Below, one piece after another: positions 34,484 through 44,896 of a stretch of DNA of 64,000 nt. The stretch comes from Cycas panzhihuaensis (taxonomy: Eukaryota; Cycadophyta), in contig CM041465.1 in NCBI GenBank assembly GCA_023213395.1, positions 46,817,741 to 46,881,740 on the forward strand, in the 5' to 3' direction. The translations under genes and the position numbers were made by a program. The first letter of the stretch is position 1. Each line of letters opens with the position of its first letter. The notes below the pieces were generated by a model. The model was not told the DNA's origin, searched no databases, and was given only the letters and a program-made list of their open reading frames with translations.

Positions 34484-36519
34484 AATGTCAGCACGAACAC
34501 TTGTATCTTTTCCTTGAACTTGTGAAACTTGTACCTGAAAAGAACTTTGAAATGCTGATCTTGATCTTTATCAACTATTCTCACCCTTATAGTCACATAT
34601 ATCTCTTTATCATAGAATGATGTAGGAAGACTATAGGTAGATGAAACTTGATACAAATGTACATGAATAACTGTAATTTAGACTTTGTCAACTTGAACAT
34701 TAGGAAGGCTTTGAACTTGAACTTTTGTAATCTTTATGCTTTGAACAGTTGTCATATCATCAGGTTCATTCTTCGTTATGTCATAAGATTCGTCTTCATG
34801 CTCCCCCTCAAATGGAGGATCAAATCCTTGTGCAACAAGGTGGTCTTGCATTTGAACTGAATCCTCATGGTTGTTGTCGTCATGATCTATCTGTTCTGTT
34901 ACCTGTCTCACATGCTCATTAAAAGTTTCATCAAATACATTGAGAGTATCTCCCCCATAAATAGAAATCAATAAATCTCAAATAGGCTTAGAAGTTATTA
35001 ATTCAGAAACTAGTGAAAAGACATCATCAGTCATAGTGCAAAATAATAAACCTAAAACTTCATTATCTTTTCTAAAATTTTCTTTAATGTTAAGGTCACA
35101 TTCATGTTATAAATACTTTAAAAGGTCATGTTCAATAAAGTAAGTTTGCATGGTGTCATACCATAGTGAAAAGTTATGGCCATCAAAAATGGGAAAATGT
35201 GCCATTTTGAAAACAATGTAATCAATAAGAAAATGATGATGCGTTTGAAAGCAAACTTAAAAAATCTTTTTCACTTATGCAAAACTTGAAATAAACTTTT
35301 GAGAATAAAGAGTTTTCAAAAAATGCCAATTTCTCAAATAAGTAATATAAATCTTCAATATAAAAAACTCCTTTTTGTATAAAAATAACTTTTCTTTGAG
35401 AAAAATATATATTGCCTTATGAACAAATACTAGTTCGAAACAGCTTAAAATGCTTGTAGAAAGATCAAGCAAAAACCTTGAGTAAACAATGAGATATGAA
35501 CTAGAATTTTCTTAAAAAATTTTGAAAAAAGACCAGCTTATTAGGATGTACATATATGCTCAACTTTAACAGCTTAAAAACTATACTGAATAATGTCAGA
35601 ATAACTTAAAATTTTATCAATATGTAGATTAATGAGTTGTGAATCCAATGAAAGTAATAGTTTTGAAAATAGGTACCAATAAATCATGTTTTGAATGAGT
35701 CAAAGGAATGGACCTCCTTATGGAGCTTATCAGGAGCAAGGTAGTCAAAATTTGCATAAAATTACTAATTAACCCTTAGAAAAAGTTAAACAAAGGATCA
35801 AATAGTATTTATGAAGTAGTCAATATTCTTTCAATTGAAAATTTTTGAAAGATATATTAAAAAAGTATAAAAAACAGTAGATTTAGGGTAATGAGATACC
35901 TCAACTTTGACTGATTTGAAATTTAGGAAGATAATATCAAAATATATAAAACAATATGTCAAAATGAAGAGAAATGAGTCAGCTTCCCAATGAAGTTGAC
36001 GGAATTGAAATCTGATAAAAAATGAGAAAGTTATAGTGAAAAATGTAACAGGTATTTTTATGGAGAATGTTAAAAAATAGGCAAAAATAACTAAATTCCT
36101 TATTTCAGCGATTACAATATTAGTGAAGGTAAACTCAAAAAATTAAAGTAAAATATGGGTATTAAAGTCTATACAACATAGATCACTATAGAGAAAATTT
36201 GGGCAAAAACCATGTACCAATAATAAATTACAGCCAGTTCTAAAAACGATTTTGTTAAAAATACGAAAAAAACTGAAATTTTAAAAGTCTAATGTTAAAA
36301 TAGATCGAAACAGGGTCAAATTAGCACCAAATTGGTCTTATGACCAAACGAAATCGGTGTACGAAAAATTTCTGATCTATTGGGGTAGGTTTCGTCTGAA
36401 ACCAATAAGCTAGAGAGACATTATGGCCACAAAAGCGTCAATAACTCTATGAAAAATAAAATTTTGAAAAAAAATAAAGTTTAAAGTTAAAAACTTCTTA
36501 AAAAATTGGTCTGAAGATG
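34484..36519 (-). other. Element D interior, 3' part
   Basis: Mostly A/T-rich. An open minus-strand stretch at 34971-34678 is acidic (DHDDNNHEDSVQMQDH, EGEHEDESYD) and resembles in composition the variable linker between integrase and RT of copia elements, but no catalytic motif is present. It could be a remnant of a deleted pol. Nothing else is recognised. Confidence 0.35.
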
Positions 36520-36600
36520 GAATGAGCTGGGATTGAACCCGAGACCAGTCAAAAACTAAAGACCTCCAATGCCAAGAGGGTGAACTCGCTCGTCAAGGAC
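36520..36600 (-). ncRNA. Possible tRNA-derived remnant
   Basis: On the minus strand a GGTTCAATCCC box (36529-36539 reversed) fits the pol III B box. GAGC and GCTC at the two ends could pair as part of an acceptor stem. No convincing D arm is seen. It may be a decayed tRNA or SINE piece. Confidence 0.25.
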
Positions 36601-36654
36601 AAAAGATTACAAAAAACTTTAATACCAAATTTTAAAAGAACATATAATAAATAT

Positions 36655-37630
36655 GATTTTTAGTGCATTAAAGTGCCTATAATAATGATTGAATAGCTGC
36701 AGCTAAGGTTTAATGAACCGGATATAATAATAACGCAACGCAACGAATATATACACAACCGTAATAATGACGCACAAAAGTAAAGCCCGTAATAATGATC
36801 AAACGGCAACCGACTCAAAATGCAATGCAATATATAAACGCACAAAGCAAAGCCGTAATAATGATGAAAGATCAAATACGGAACAGCTGAATATACAGTC
36901 AAAACAACCGCAGCGTTTGAGACAGCCGTAATAAATGAGTGTACCACGCACAAAGCCGTCAATGGAGGGCGCCAAGAATGACTTAGCAGCGTGTCGATGG
37001 TGAAGCAGCCTAAACGCAAACACAACGATCAAAAGCCCGTAGACCGAGGTCAAACGGAAGGGCGGATCATGCTAGCTAAAGGACAGCAGCAATGAAGAGA
37101 CTTTCGAGAGTTCGCAGACCGAGGAAATGGCCAACGCGCAATGATGGCGCCAAACAGGAATGCGAAACCGAGGACGGAGGCAACCAACGGGTGGAAGGGC
37201 TTTGCAGCCGATGGCAGGAATGACGGACGCAGATAATACTTTCAGTTTTTAATGATATTTCATACCTTTTATTTATATTTTGAAGTCATACTTCATTCTG
37301 CGTTTGCTTGAGGCTTATTTGCAGGGTCTCGATAACCCGCAGAGAGCAGACGCAGGGCCACAGATAACCTGCAGAGCTAGGGAGACGGAGCCAGGCACAG
37401 AACGGCGGCACACAGGTCAACACGCAAAGACGGGCGCCGATAACGAGGCAGACGTTCCGCAGGAGACAGGCCGAAGCGGATAAGGGCGGCACACAGGCCA
37501 ACACGCAAAGGCGATGGCAGGTTCGAGGAACGGAGACGGAGACGCAGCGCTGAGAGGCGACGGGAGATCGCAGAGCACACGCCTCAATCACAAGAGAACC
37601 ATTCTTTACAAATGAAGATTTTGTTCCCAC
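36655..37630. other. GC- and CpG-rich block with short repeats inside element D
   Basis: Base composition changes sharply from the A/T-rich surroundings. CGTAATAATGA occurs at 36760, 36788 and 36854, with a variant at 36927. A unit starting GGCGGCACACAGG is repeated 81 bp apart (37404-37429 and 37485-37510). Open minus-strand frames (37630-37286, 37053-36799) encode Cys/Leu/Arg-rich sequence with no known domain. It could be acquired genomic DNA, such as a gene 5' region, but I cannot identify a source. Confidence 0.5.
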
Positions 37631-39272
37631 TCTTTTATAGATTACACTGTTGCTCCTATCTAAAGCTTGCTATAATCTCTGGAAACCTAACACAGGATTG
37701 CCAGACATAGAAAAGGCTGCATGAATGGTAGTTGGCATTACATTACCTTCTAATCTTGAAAGAGTTTCCACTGATTAAAAAAAAGTACAAAGCACAAAAG
37801 ATCTGTGATATTTTCTGTTTTATTTTAAGTTAACTGTAACGATGAAAACGTGAACTGAAAAGGAGTACAAAGGATCTCTAATACAAGGCAAATCAACAAA
37901 CCCAGCAATGAAATCAAGTAAACAATAAGGCATCCAAGCATTGACAATAGCAAAGACATGCACTCAAAAATAAATAAGACAAGCCGAGTTCTTTAGGTGA
38001 ATGAGGCCCCGGTTCCCCAAAACTAGTAACACGTCCCTATGATGCAGGAGGGCTCTGTAGTGCTATGTGGAAATAGTGCAATTCCAAGCGACTACCGATT
38101 GGCAAAAAACACCCCAAACCACTAAGTCAACTCACGTCTGCCGTACTCAAACAGACGTGAATAGATTTTTACATATAAGAATTCCCTTATTATGTAAAGC
38201 TTACTCTAAACCTTTTCCAAACCTACACTACCATATAACATTTTTGGATAATTGAAAGGCATTCATTAAAATATAAAAGAGTACAGATAGGTAGAAAAGG
38301 ATCTGTGTTTTTTCTCAAATTTTTGAAGGCAGATTTATTTACAAAACAAGAGTGCTAAGGATCTCTTTTATTTTTCTAAATGTGAAGGCAAGTTGAAGAG
38401 CAAGATCTATAGTATCAACGGAAATAACAAAGTTGCAAAAAAATGTGAAAACATCAAGAAACCAGGTGAATAACACCAAAAATAGGTTTATATAAGTACA
38501 GCTTTCAATGTAATCAGATTCAAAGATATGTCAAATAAGCTAGATGGTTTTTTTTTAAATATATCCATGAAAAATAACCAGATTCTTCTTTCCCCCTTTT
38601 TAATATATTGACAAAAAATATATAATATCTATAAATTTGTATTTGAAACAAACTTTCAAATATGTTGCAAGTATATGAAAAAAGATACAGAGATTTTACA
38701 GAAATCTTTTCAAATAATAACAGTAAAACAACTTAATGGAGCAATATACTCATATAACAGAGTCACAATATTGATAACTTTTTCAAATATTTTGAATAGA
38801 ATATATCATAAAAACTCTTATATATTTGTATTTGTAAATTTTTCAAAGGAATTCCAAATGTAGGAATATATTGAACAGATATATAAAATATATGTAAATT
38901 TAAAAATGGAATAGAATAACCTGGAATATGCAGCTGTGGCTGGCTGGATCTTGTGTATATCTTCTTCAAAAAGCTGAATATGCCTCAAATACTGTAGATC
39001 TGATAAACAGTCTTGAAAATATAGTCAGAAATATAATGAAAAATATAGATTTAAAATGAAATGTAGCAGAAAATGCTGAAAAAACCTGATACAATAAGCT
39101 GATTTATAATAAAATAACAGATCTGAAGCAACAAGTTACAGATCTTTGAAGAAAACTAAATAACTTTTGTATGCAGCTGATGCTCTTTTGCAAATCTGCA
39201 AAAAATATCAAATAAGTAGACAAATAACTTGTAAACTATCAAAATATATGATAAATCTGTAGATCTGAAGGG
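37631..39272 (-). other. Element D leader-side interior
   Basis: A/T-rich sequence without recognisable genes. In the element's sense it lies in the leader, which continues past nested E at 44165-44484 and is rich in CAGATCT-like words. Confidence 0.4.
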
Positions 39273-39277
39273 AAAAT

Positions 39278-39632
39278 TGTTAGAAATAATGTTTAATGTG
39301 TAATGTATGTGGGTCCTAGGATAATAAGTAATGGTCCTAAGTCTTAGGGTCAAAAGGTCAAAGGATGTAAGTTTATTGGTCAAGTTTGTGGTATAATGCT
39401 ATTAGTCAGGACAAAGGTATTTGTCCCACATGCACTACTTGGGATGTATAGTCTCCCACCTCTTTGGTATATAAAGGTGGTTGAGGTAGTATGTAAAGAC
39501 ATCACATCATCAAGGCTCACCTTGAGTCCTTGGTGCTTTTGCTATGGTAATATATTCTGATTATATTGTGCGATTCTCTGGATGTTGATATTGTTCTTAT
39601 GGTTGAATGTTCTCCATGTTAAAATCTCAACA
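39278..39632 (+). repeat. Element E 5' LTR
   Basis: TGTTAGAAATAATG to AATCTCAACA, 355 bp, with a TATATAAA box at 39468-39475. Confidence 0.93.
39468..39475 (+). promoter_or_regulatory. TATA box of element E LTR
   Basis: TATATAAA, about 165 bp before the LTR end and identical in the 3' LTR. Confidence 0.55.
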
Positions 39633-39646
39633 TGGTATCGAGCGCC
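39633..39646 (+). other. Element E primer-binding site
   Basis: TGGTATCGAGCGCC abuts the 5' LTR. It shares TGGTATC with the Met-tRNA site but then differs, so the tRNA used may not be the initiator. Confidence 0.75.
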
Positions 39647-40099
39647 ATCCTACAATAAGTTACAAGATTGGAGAGCGAATTGGAAGAGAAGTCTCAAGGC
39701 CATTATTGATAATGAAGTGTGCCAAGGGTTGATACAAAACAAGAATTTTACCGTAATATTATTCCTTTTCTTTATCCAAGGTGCCTATTTAGGGTTTATG
39801 TTAAAGACCCTATTGGAGAAAGTTAAATTCGGAGTTAATTATCGTGTTTATGCGTAAAATATGTTGTTTAGGGTTTACCTCAGAAATCTATGTTTAGAGT
39901 CTATGTGTAAAGAGTGACTCGATGATATAAGGCAAAAGAGGAGGCCGTCATTGATAAAGGATATGACCAATAATATGAAGCACTGTTCGACCATAGAATA
40001 TGAAGTAATGAGGGCATATCTACGGTAATCCGTAGTTGGAAGAGACTCCTCACGAGAGTGGTGCCCATAGTGGGGTGATAAAACCGAATTGCACATTAA

Positions 40100-40450
40100 T
40101 ATGAGGGGGTTTTCAAGAAAGCATGGAAATATGCCCAGGGCCTTGTGCTTGTCTCATCATGGTTGACCTTACAACTCCACATATCTGTTGCTGTTGTGCT
40201 CGAGACATCTGTTGCTGTTACAAAGATTGTTGAGTCTGTTGTTGCTGAAGTTGATACGAAGATGAAGCTGAAGATAGTAATGTGGGTTGGTGCATCAGCA
40301 GATGTGAAAGTGAACTCAGGGTTATAGTTGATTGTCCAACTTGCGATAGGCCACATATTTGATGGTTCACAGATCCCATGAATGGAACTCCTGCCAAACT
40401 TTGTGCTTATATCTTCTGTGGAGAAGTGAGTAACTGTCATTGAGGTTATT
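40100..40450 (-). pseudogene. Captured Q-rich fragment, possibly TAF12-like
   Basis: On the minus strand one frame reads LTSPQKI, a stop, AQSLAGVPFMGSV, GLSQVGQST, then SSASSSYQLQQQQTQQSL, a stop, and QQQMSRAQQQQ. Gln-rich sequence after TSPQK and AQSLA resembles the N-terminal half of plant TFIID subunit TAF12, as I remember that family. Two stops and no histone-fold part make it a fragment. A different minus-strand frame is open over 40587-40096 (163 codons), which I take to be chance. Identification is tentative. Confidence 0.3.
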
Positions 40451-41040
40451 GTGATCTCAACGGTCCTTGTCCCACACAGTGTTGCTAGCGCCCAGTTTGC
40501 AAATGGATAGCGTGGAACATCGTGTTGTCGCGTAAGGAGGAATGCCCTTCTGAAGAGATAATTTTCCTGTGAAGGCTGAAGACTCAAAATTACATTTGGA
40601 ACACTGATCGTGGGTGCCGATCAAATGACTGAAGACAACTAGGGTTTAATAAGTATAAAATCTATATATTTTTTGCAAGGTTAAGCCCATTGTATGTGGT
40701 CGAGGGAGTAGGAACGAACAACCGACGAGGAGAAACTGAAAATCAGAAGAACGCTGGGGGCGACAAGACAGAGGAATGATACCATTAAATCTCATCGAAG
40801 GGAAAGAGGGAATAACGACAGTTGTTGTGCGTGTCCGCATAAGGGAGGTCAGCTTGGCCGTGAACATCAATACTGGTGTTTTGGGGCTTGAGTTCGTATT
40901 GAGCGGAGATTTTTGGGCTTGGACTCTATGGATTAATGATCATTCGCCCGTTCCCTTAATTGGTTTATCTGTGCATAGATAAATGGCAGTGCTGTAAGAT
41001 ATTTGTAGAGAATTTTATTATTTTTTCCTCGCAGGAAGGA

Positions 41041-41160
41041 AGGTTGCAAGGCAAAGGAGGAATATCGCACTTGGAGCTTACGGGATAGTTTGTGGTTCGC
41101 ACCGCACTTCTCTCGAAAACCCAAGGAAGAAAGGTTACAAGGCAAAGGAGGGATATCGCA
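41041..41160 (+). repeat. Short direct repeat in element E
   Basis: A 29-bp unit (AGGTTGCAAGGCAAAGGAGG at its start) at 41041-41069 recurs at 41132-41160 with two changes, 91 bp apart. Confidence 0.8.
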
Positions 41161-41398
41161 GTCGCTTACCGATTGCTTCAAAGGGAAAGGTGTCAAGACA
41201 TTTTTTCACGGAGGCTATTTGCGCTTCGGGATCTTTGTTCCACATTTGAGGCCCATTTCTGAGTAGAGCGCATCGCTTACGCCAACGGGAGGAAGCTGTC
41301 AGACTACGGAGCAGGACGCCCGCGGAAGGAGAGACACAGTAATGTATTTAATGACAGACGCCCAAACAACTAAGTGACTATTGAATGAAAGCCACCAA

Positions 41399-41880
41399 CT
41401 ATTGAGGAGTTGACACCAACACAAGATTGCTCGAATCAATCACGTGGACACAGTAGTACCACTGGACATTGCGGTTCGTGCATGAATTATTCGCAGATAT
41501 TCCTTGTCCATTCGTGCAATTATCTCGATCGCCAGAGAACACGTAATTCAAGGAAACAAATTCCCTACAAAGATGTAAAGGGTCATCCACGTAGTGAGAA
41601 CACAATTTTCTTCTCGCTTCACAGGTACCCAAACCTGTACAAGGACGTTCTTTTCGGTAGACTCCTTTATGTATCTAAGCGCTTGCATCATTCTTTCCTT
41701 GAGAAGAGATGGCCGATCAGTGTTTGCCTTTAGACTTGAACACATTCTATCAATGGCATTTGATTCTGGTTTTCCAAGTGCAATCTTATTTCCTGAGACT
41801 GCATCTGTAATGTTGAATTCCTTCCGGCCATTGTAAGGGAGAAAATTTGATAAACAGGTTGAATGGGAGAAATTTGTCAA
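41399..41880 (-). pseudogene. Captured fragment of a NIN-like protein (NLP, RWP-RK family) gene
   Basis: The minus strand encodes SLLKERMMQALRYIKEST, then NVLVQVWVPVK and CVLTT. This is the conserved N-terminal GAF-like region of plant NLP transcription factors, whose full proteins sense nitrate and bind DNA through RWP-RK and PB1 domains. A frameshift near 41600 moves the continuation (EFVSLNYVFSGDRD, then NRNVQWYY) to another frame. It matches the NLP order of a V-S-L-x-Y-x-F-S segment followed by N-V-Q-Y-Y. The RWP-RK and PB1 parts are absent. It lies antisense in element E, so it was probably picked up by the element. It cannot make an NLP, but transcripts of E would carry antisense NLP sequence. 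Confidence 0.65.
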
Positions 41881-42295
41881 CTGGTTTGAGGTTTCTATTC
41901 ACTAGTCATAGTGTAGATGGACAATATCTAGGACGCTTGAGAAGTATATATGGTCATAGAAGGTCGATTCTGTTACTGTGCAATAGCAGAGATTGATGCT
42001 CACTGTGGCAGATACCACCCAGCTGAGACCATAAAGATGGAATTGATTACAGCCTCATCCATCTAACATTTGATGTTGGCTGTCCAACTATACATAGGAA
42101 CTATGAAAAATCAGTGCTAAGGTAGATTGAATAAAGGCAAACAAAGATTAAATTTGTAGCCCCTTAGAGTTTTACTCTCAGGTATCTATTTTTCAAAACA
42201 GTTAGTAGCATTGGGGTCACATGATTTGAGAATATTTGTTGTTGAATTGCTTCTGTTTTGAGCAAAGCAGTTGCATTTAAGACAATACCTTCCTC

Positions 42296-42640
42296 ATGGA
42301 GTTAAGTGACATTATCACCTTCGTCCCTGAGAGAAATGAATATTGGCTATCAGATCTTTGCTTTCCTCTACCCAAATACACTGGAACTAATTTTCGTTTT
42401 TGGAAAATCAAGATGGAAAGTCTATTTATAGTCAAGGAACTTTGGGAAACAGTCATGGGGACTGAAACGGCTCATGAAGAAGGGGAGGAAACCTTCAAAA
42501 GGAAGAACAGAATTGTTGTTGACGTGATACTTGCAGCCATTGATAAGGATGACCTCCCATCTTCCTATCACTTTATTATCCAGGCTCTGCAGAATATGGA
42601 CTCGGTGAGGATGCTTGGAAACCACCTTGTAAGTGAATGA
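42296..42640 (+). CDS. Element E gag-like protein, N-terminal fragment
   Basis: 114 codons with an ATG at 42296. LPKYTGTNFRFWKIKMESLF and KELWETVMG match the start of the copia gag core (aromatic-rich N-x-x-x-W-K-x-x-M then L-W), which in complete elements continues to a zinc knuckle. Here it stops after LGNHLVSE, followed by a Glu/Lys-rich tract with stops. It could be a remnant gag allowing RNA packaging, or simply a leftover. The element is young, so the stop may be original to this non-autonomous family. Confidence 0.6.
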   Translation: MELSDIITFVPERNEYWLSDLCFPLPKYTGTNFRFWKIKMESLFIVKELWETVMGTETAHEEGEETFKRKNRIVVDVILAAIDKDDLPSSYHFIIQALQNMDSVRMLGNHLVSE

Positions 42641-42814
42641 AAAGGACACAAGAAATGCAGCAGCAGATAATCAAGAGGGCAAAGAATCAAAGGAAGAAGT
42701 TGAAGAGGAAAGAAAAGAAGGAAAAGTAGCGTGACAAAACCGTAAGTCTCATAAAGGAACCAGCTGACTACGAAAAATTTCGAGCATCAATCCTAGATAA
42801 TAGTTCATGGAGAC

Positions 42815-43810
42815 ATGAGTTGCCTAACAAAAGGTATGGATAATGTTATCCTAGTTTGTGTTGAAAAATTGATAGGAAGAATTCAAATGGTGACAGGTCA
42901 TACAGTGATTGGTATGTATTGCAAAATATCCATAATCTCTCTCAACTCAGTTACATTCTCCACTCTCACCTTTGAGGAGATCAAAATTATAGCAGCATAT
43001 CCTAGAGCGGTACTAGAAAGTTATTTTCAAGGGAACATAAGAAGGATATCATGTCATCAAGCTCTTGCCTATCAGATTCATATCACTTTTTGGATAGGTT
43101 ATTTGACTATGAAATTCAATCAGATTGAAATAATGTTCCATATATGCATATCCACATTCAAGAAGTATATGCATGTGAGTATCATGGAAATTCTCATTAT
43201 ACTTAGTTCATGGAACTCCTTGAGTTACACGAAGAGAACAGGATATATCACACAACTTGCAGGAACTCGTCTTGATAAGCCCCTTGATTCAGGGGAGGAT
43301 AATGGTGTCTTAACAGTTGACAACTCATTGTTGCACTTGGACAATGATGATATTGCTAACATCTACTTTGGTCACTCACATACTGAAGCAGGGAGAAGCA
43401 AACAGGTGATAGAAGACACATTTGAAAGATACCTTGAAGATATCTTTGATAAGTATATGCAGGATCATGTGAAATTAGCCATCATTCACTACTTGTTTAA
43501 CATGGCAAAGGATTCTCAACTGCATATGAAGTTGAAAGAAGCAAAGCTCAAGATCGTCGGTTCAAAGGATGCCTTCGTAAAGGACACTACAAGGTTGAAG
43601 ACCAAGACCATACCCAAGACACAGTGTTCAATACCTTTCCAAGATCAAGGCGATGGAGATTCAAAGAAGACAAAGTGTATTAGAGTCTCTGATAGTCATG
43701 TCAGTCTTGTCATGTTGTCCTTAATGTCTATAGTCTCAAATTCATGTCAAGTGTCAATGTATGTCAAAGTGTCATTTGTTCAAACATTAAACATTAAGGG
43801 GAGGTGTTAG
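42815..43810 (+). CDS. Element E unrecognised 331-codon open frame
   Basis: An unbroken frame from ATG 42815 that ends a few bases inside the 3' LTR. The first half has hydrophobic and aromatic sequence (ISCHQALAYQIHITFWIGYL). The second half is charged (IEDTFERYLEDIFDKYMQDH, MKLKEAKLKIVGSKD) and may form helices. I recognise no catalytic motif of RT, integrase or protease and no host domain. It may be the scrambled remnant of pol or captured DNA that happens to be open. Its length in such A/T-rich DNA, in a very young element, makes it worth testing. Confidence 0.4.
   Translation: MSCLTKGMDNVILVCVEKLIGRIQMVTGHTVIGMYCKISIISLNSVTFSTLTFEEIKIIAAYPRAVLESYFQGNIRRISCHQALAYQIHITFWIGYLTMKFNQIEIMFHICISTFKKYMHVSIMEILIILSSWNSLSYTKRTGYITQLAGTRLDKPLDSGEDNGVLTVDNSLLHLDNDDIANIYFGHSHTEAGRSKQVIEDTFERYLEDIFDKYMQDHVKLAIIHYLFNMAKDSQLHMKLKEAKLKIVGSKDAFVKDTTRLKTKTIPKTQCSIPFQDQGDGDSKKTKCIRVSDSHVSLVMLSLMSIVSNSCQVSMYVKVSFVQTLNIKGRC
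43795..43804 (+). other. Element E polypurine tract
   Basis: TAAGGGGAGG directly before the 3' LTR. Confidence 0.85.
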
Positions 43811-44159
43811 AAATAATGTTTAATGTGTAATGTATGTGGGTCCTAGGATAATAAGTAATGGTCCTAAGTCTTAGGGTCAAAAGGTCAAAGGATGTAAGTT
43901 TATTGGTCAAGTTTGTGGTATAATGCTATTAGTCAGGACAAAGGTATTTGTCCCACATGCACTACTTGGGATGTATAGTCTCCCACCTCTTTGGTATATA
44001 AAGGTGGTTGAGGTAGTATGTAAAGACATCACATCATCAAGGCTCACCTTGAGTCCTTGGTGCTTTTGCTATGGTAATATATTCTGATTATATTGTGCGA
44101 TTCTCTGGATGTTGATATTGTTCTTATGGTTAAATGTTCTCCATATTAAAATCTCAACA
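43805..44159 (+). repeat. Element E 3' LTR
   Basis: 355 bp, differing from the 5' LTR at two positions near its end (G/A in both cases). The TSD AAAAT follows at 44160-44164. Confidence 0.93.
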
Positions 44160-44441
44160 AAAATAACTTAAATATGAGAATAAAACTTAAATGTATATAA
44201 CTTGTTGCTGAAAAAACCTTTGTAGATCTGCACAAATCTGAAAATAGATCTCAGTAATATTTGTTGAACCAGAAATATAGCTCAATAATAATCAAAATAT
44301 GCTGAAATAATATATAAAACTTGCTAAAAATTTTTAGAAAAATAAATCTAGTTAATATATATTACTTGAAAAAAAACTGTTGTAGAGTGCCAGTAGATCC
44401 TGTTGGTCTTCCTCAAAACTTCAGTAGATCAGCAATCGCCT

Positions 44442-44496
44442 GCTCTGATACCATGTTAGAAATAATAATAGCTTGCAAAACTATGCTCTGATACCA
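44442..44496 (-). other. Element D primer-binding site, duplicated
   Basis: GCTCTGATACCA (minus strand TGGTATCAGAGC, the Met-tRNA site) occurs at 44485-44496, abutting the right LTR, and again at 44442-44453. The first is followed by an LTR-end-like TGTTAGAAATAATAATAGC. A short tandem duplication with a small deletion has given the element two primer sites. Confidence 0.88.
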
Positions 44497-44891
44497 TGTT
44501 AGAAATTTGCATGAAACAATAATAGCAAAACTATGCTCTATACCAGTATTGCATCAATACATCAGTGTATCACCATTACAATAGCATAAACACATGAAAG
44601 CCTTGTTGTTCAATCCATTGTAGTAATAATGAGCATTATAAATCTCCTCAAAGGTAGGCGGTGTCTAAAGACACCAGGGTTGTACACCCCTTAACATTTA
44701 TAGTTTGGGGGAGGAGGGAAACTCCTCAACCCCTGAATTCAAATTAATAATAAAATAATACAACTTAACTCAAATGAAACTAACTCAACTTACCTTAACT
44801 TACCTTGACATGTTGAGCATCACATGTCTAAATTGAGGTGCATAATCCTAGTAGATAAGAGGGGGTTGAGTGATGACATTACACTCCAACA
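44497..44891 (-). repeat. Element D 5' LTR (right)
   Basis: 395 bp, TGTTAGAAATTTGC to CACTCCAACA. In the minus-strand sense a TATAAAT box is at 44702-44696. The TSD TGAGA follows. Confidence 0.9.
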
Positions 44892-44896
44892 TGAGA

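Larger units (their letters stand above)
39278..44159 (+). mobile_element. Element E: very young non-autonomous LTR element carrying host gene fragments
   Basis: 4882 bp with 355-bp LTRs (39278-39632 and 43805-44159) that differ at only two positions I can find. It has a perfect TSD AAAAT (39273-39277 and 44160-44164), a primer site and a polypurine tract. It encodes a copia gag-like N-terminus and an unrecognised 331-codon frame, but no protease, integrase or RT. Antisense host gene fragments (NIN-like protein, possibly TAF12) lie between leader and gag. It is the youngest insertion in the window. Confidence 0.92.
34078..44891 (-). mobile_element. Element D: large non-autonomous LTR retrotransposon
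   Basis: It has 395-bp LTRs at 34078-34472 and 44497-44891 (11 differences), a perfect TSD TGAGA, a Met-tRNA primer site next to the right LTR and a polypurine tract next to the left LTR, so it reads on the minus strand. Without nested element E it is about 5.9 kb. I find no RT, integrase or protease, so it is LARD-like and would need enzymes from another element. Its interior is A/T-rich apart from a GC- and CpG-rich block at about 36930-37600. Confidence 0.88.

Noticed and set aside
36760-36938. CGTAATAATGA repeats as a CRISPR-like or satellite array
   Set aside because: Only four imperfect copies with irregular spacing of 28-73 bp, in a plant retroelement.
40096-40587. 163-codon minus-strand open frame in element E as a gene
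   Set aside because: Thr/Ser-rich without a domain. A neighbouring frame on the same strand gives the Q-rich pattern, so this frame is probably a shifted reading of a captured fragment.
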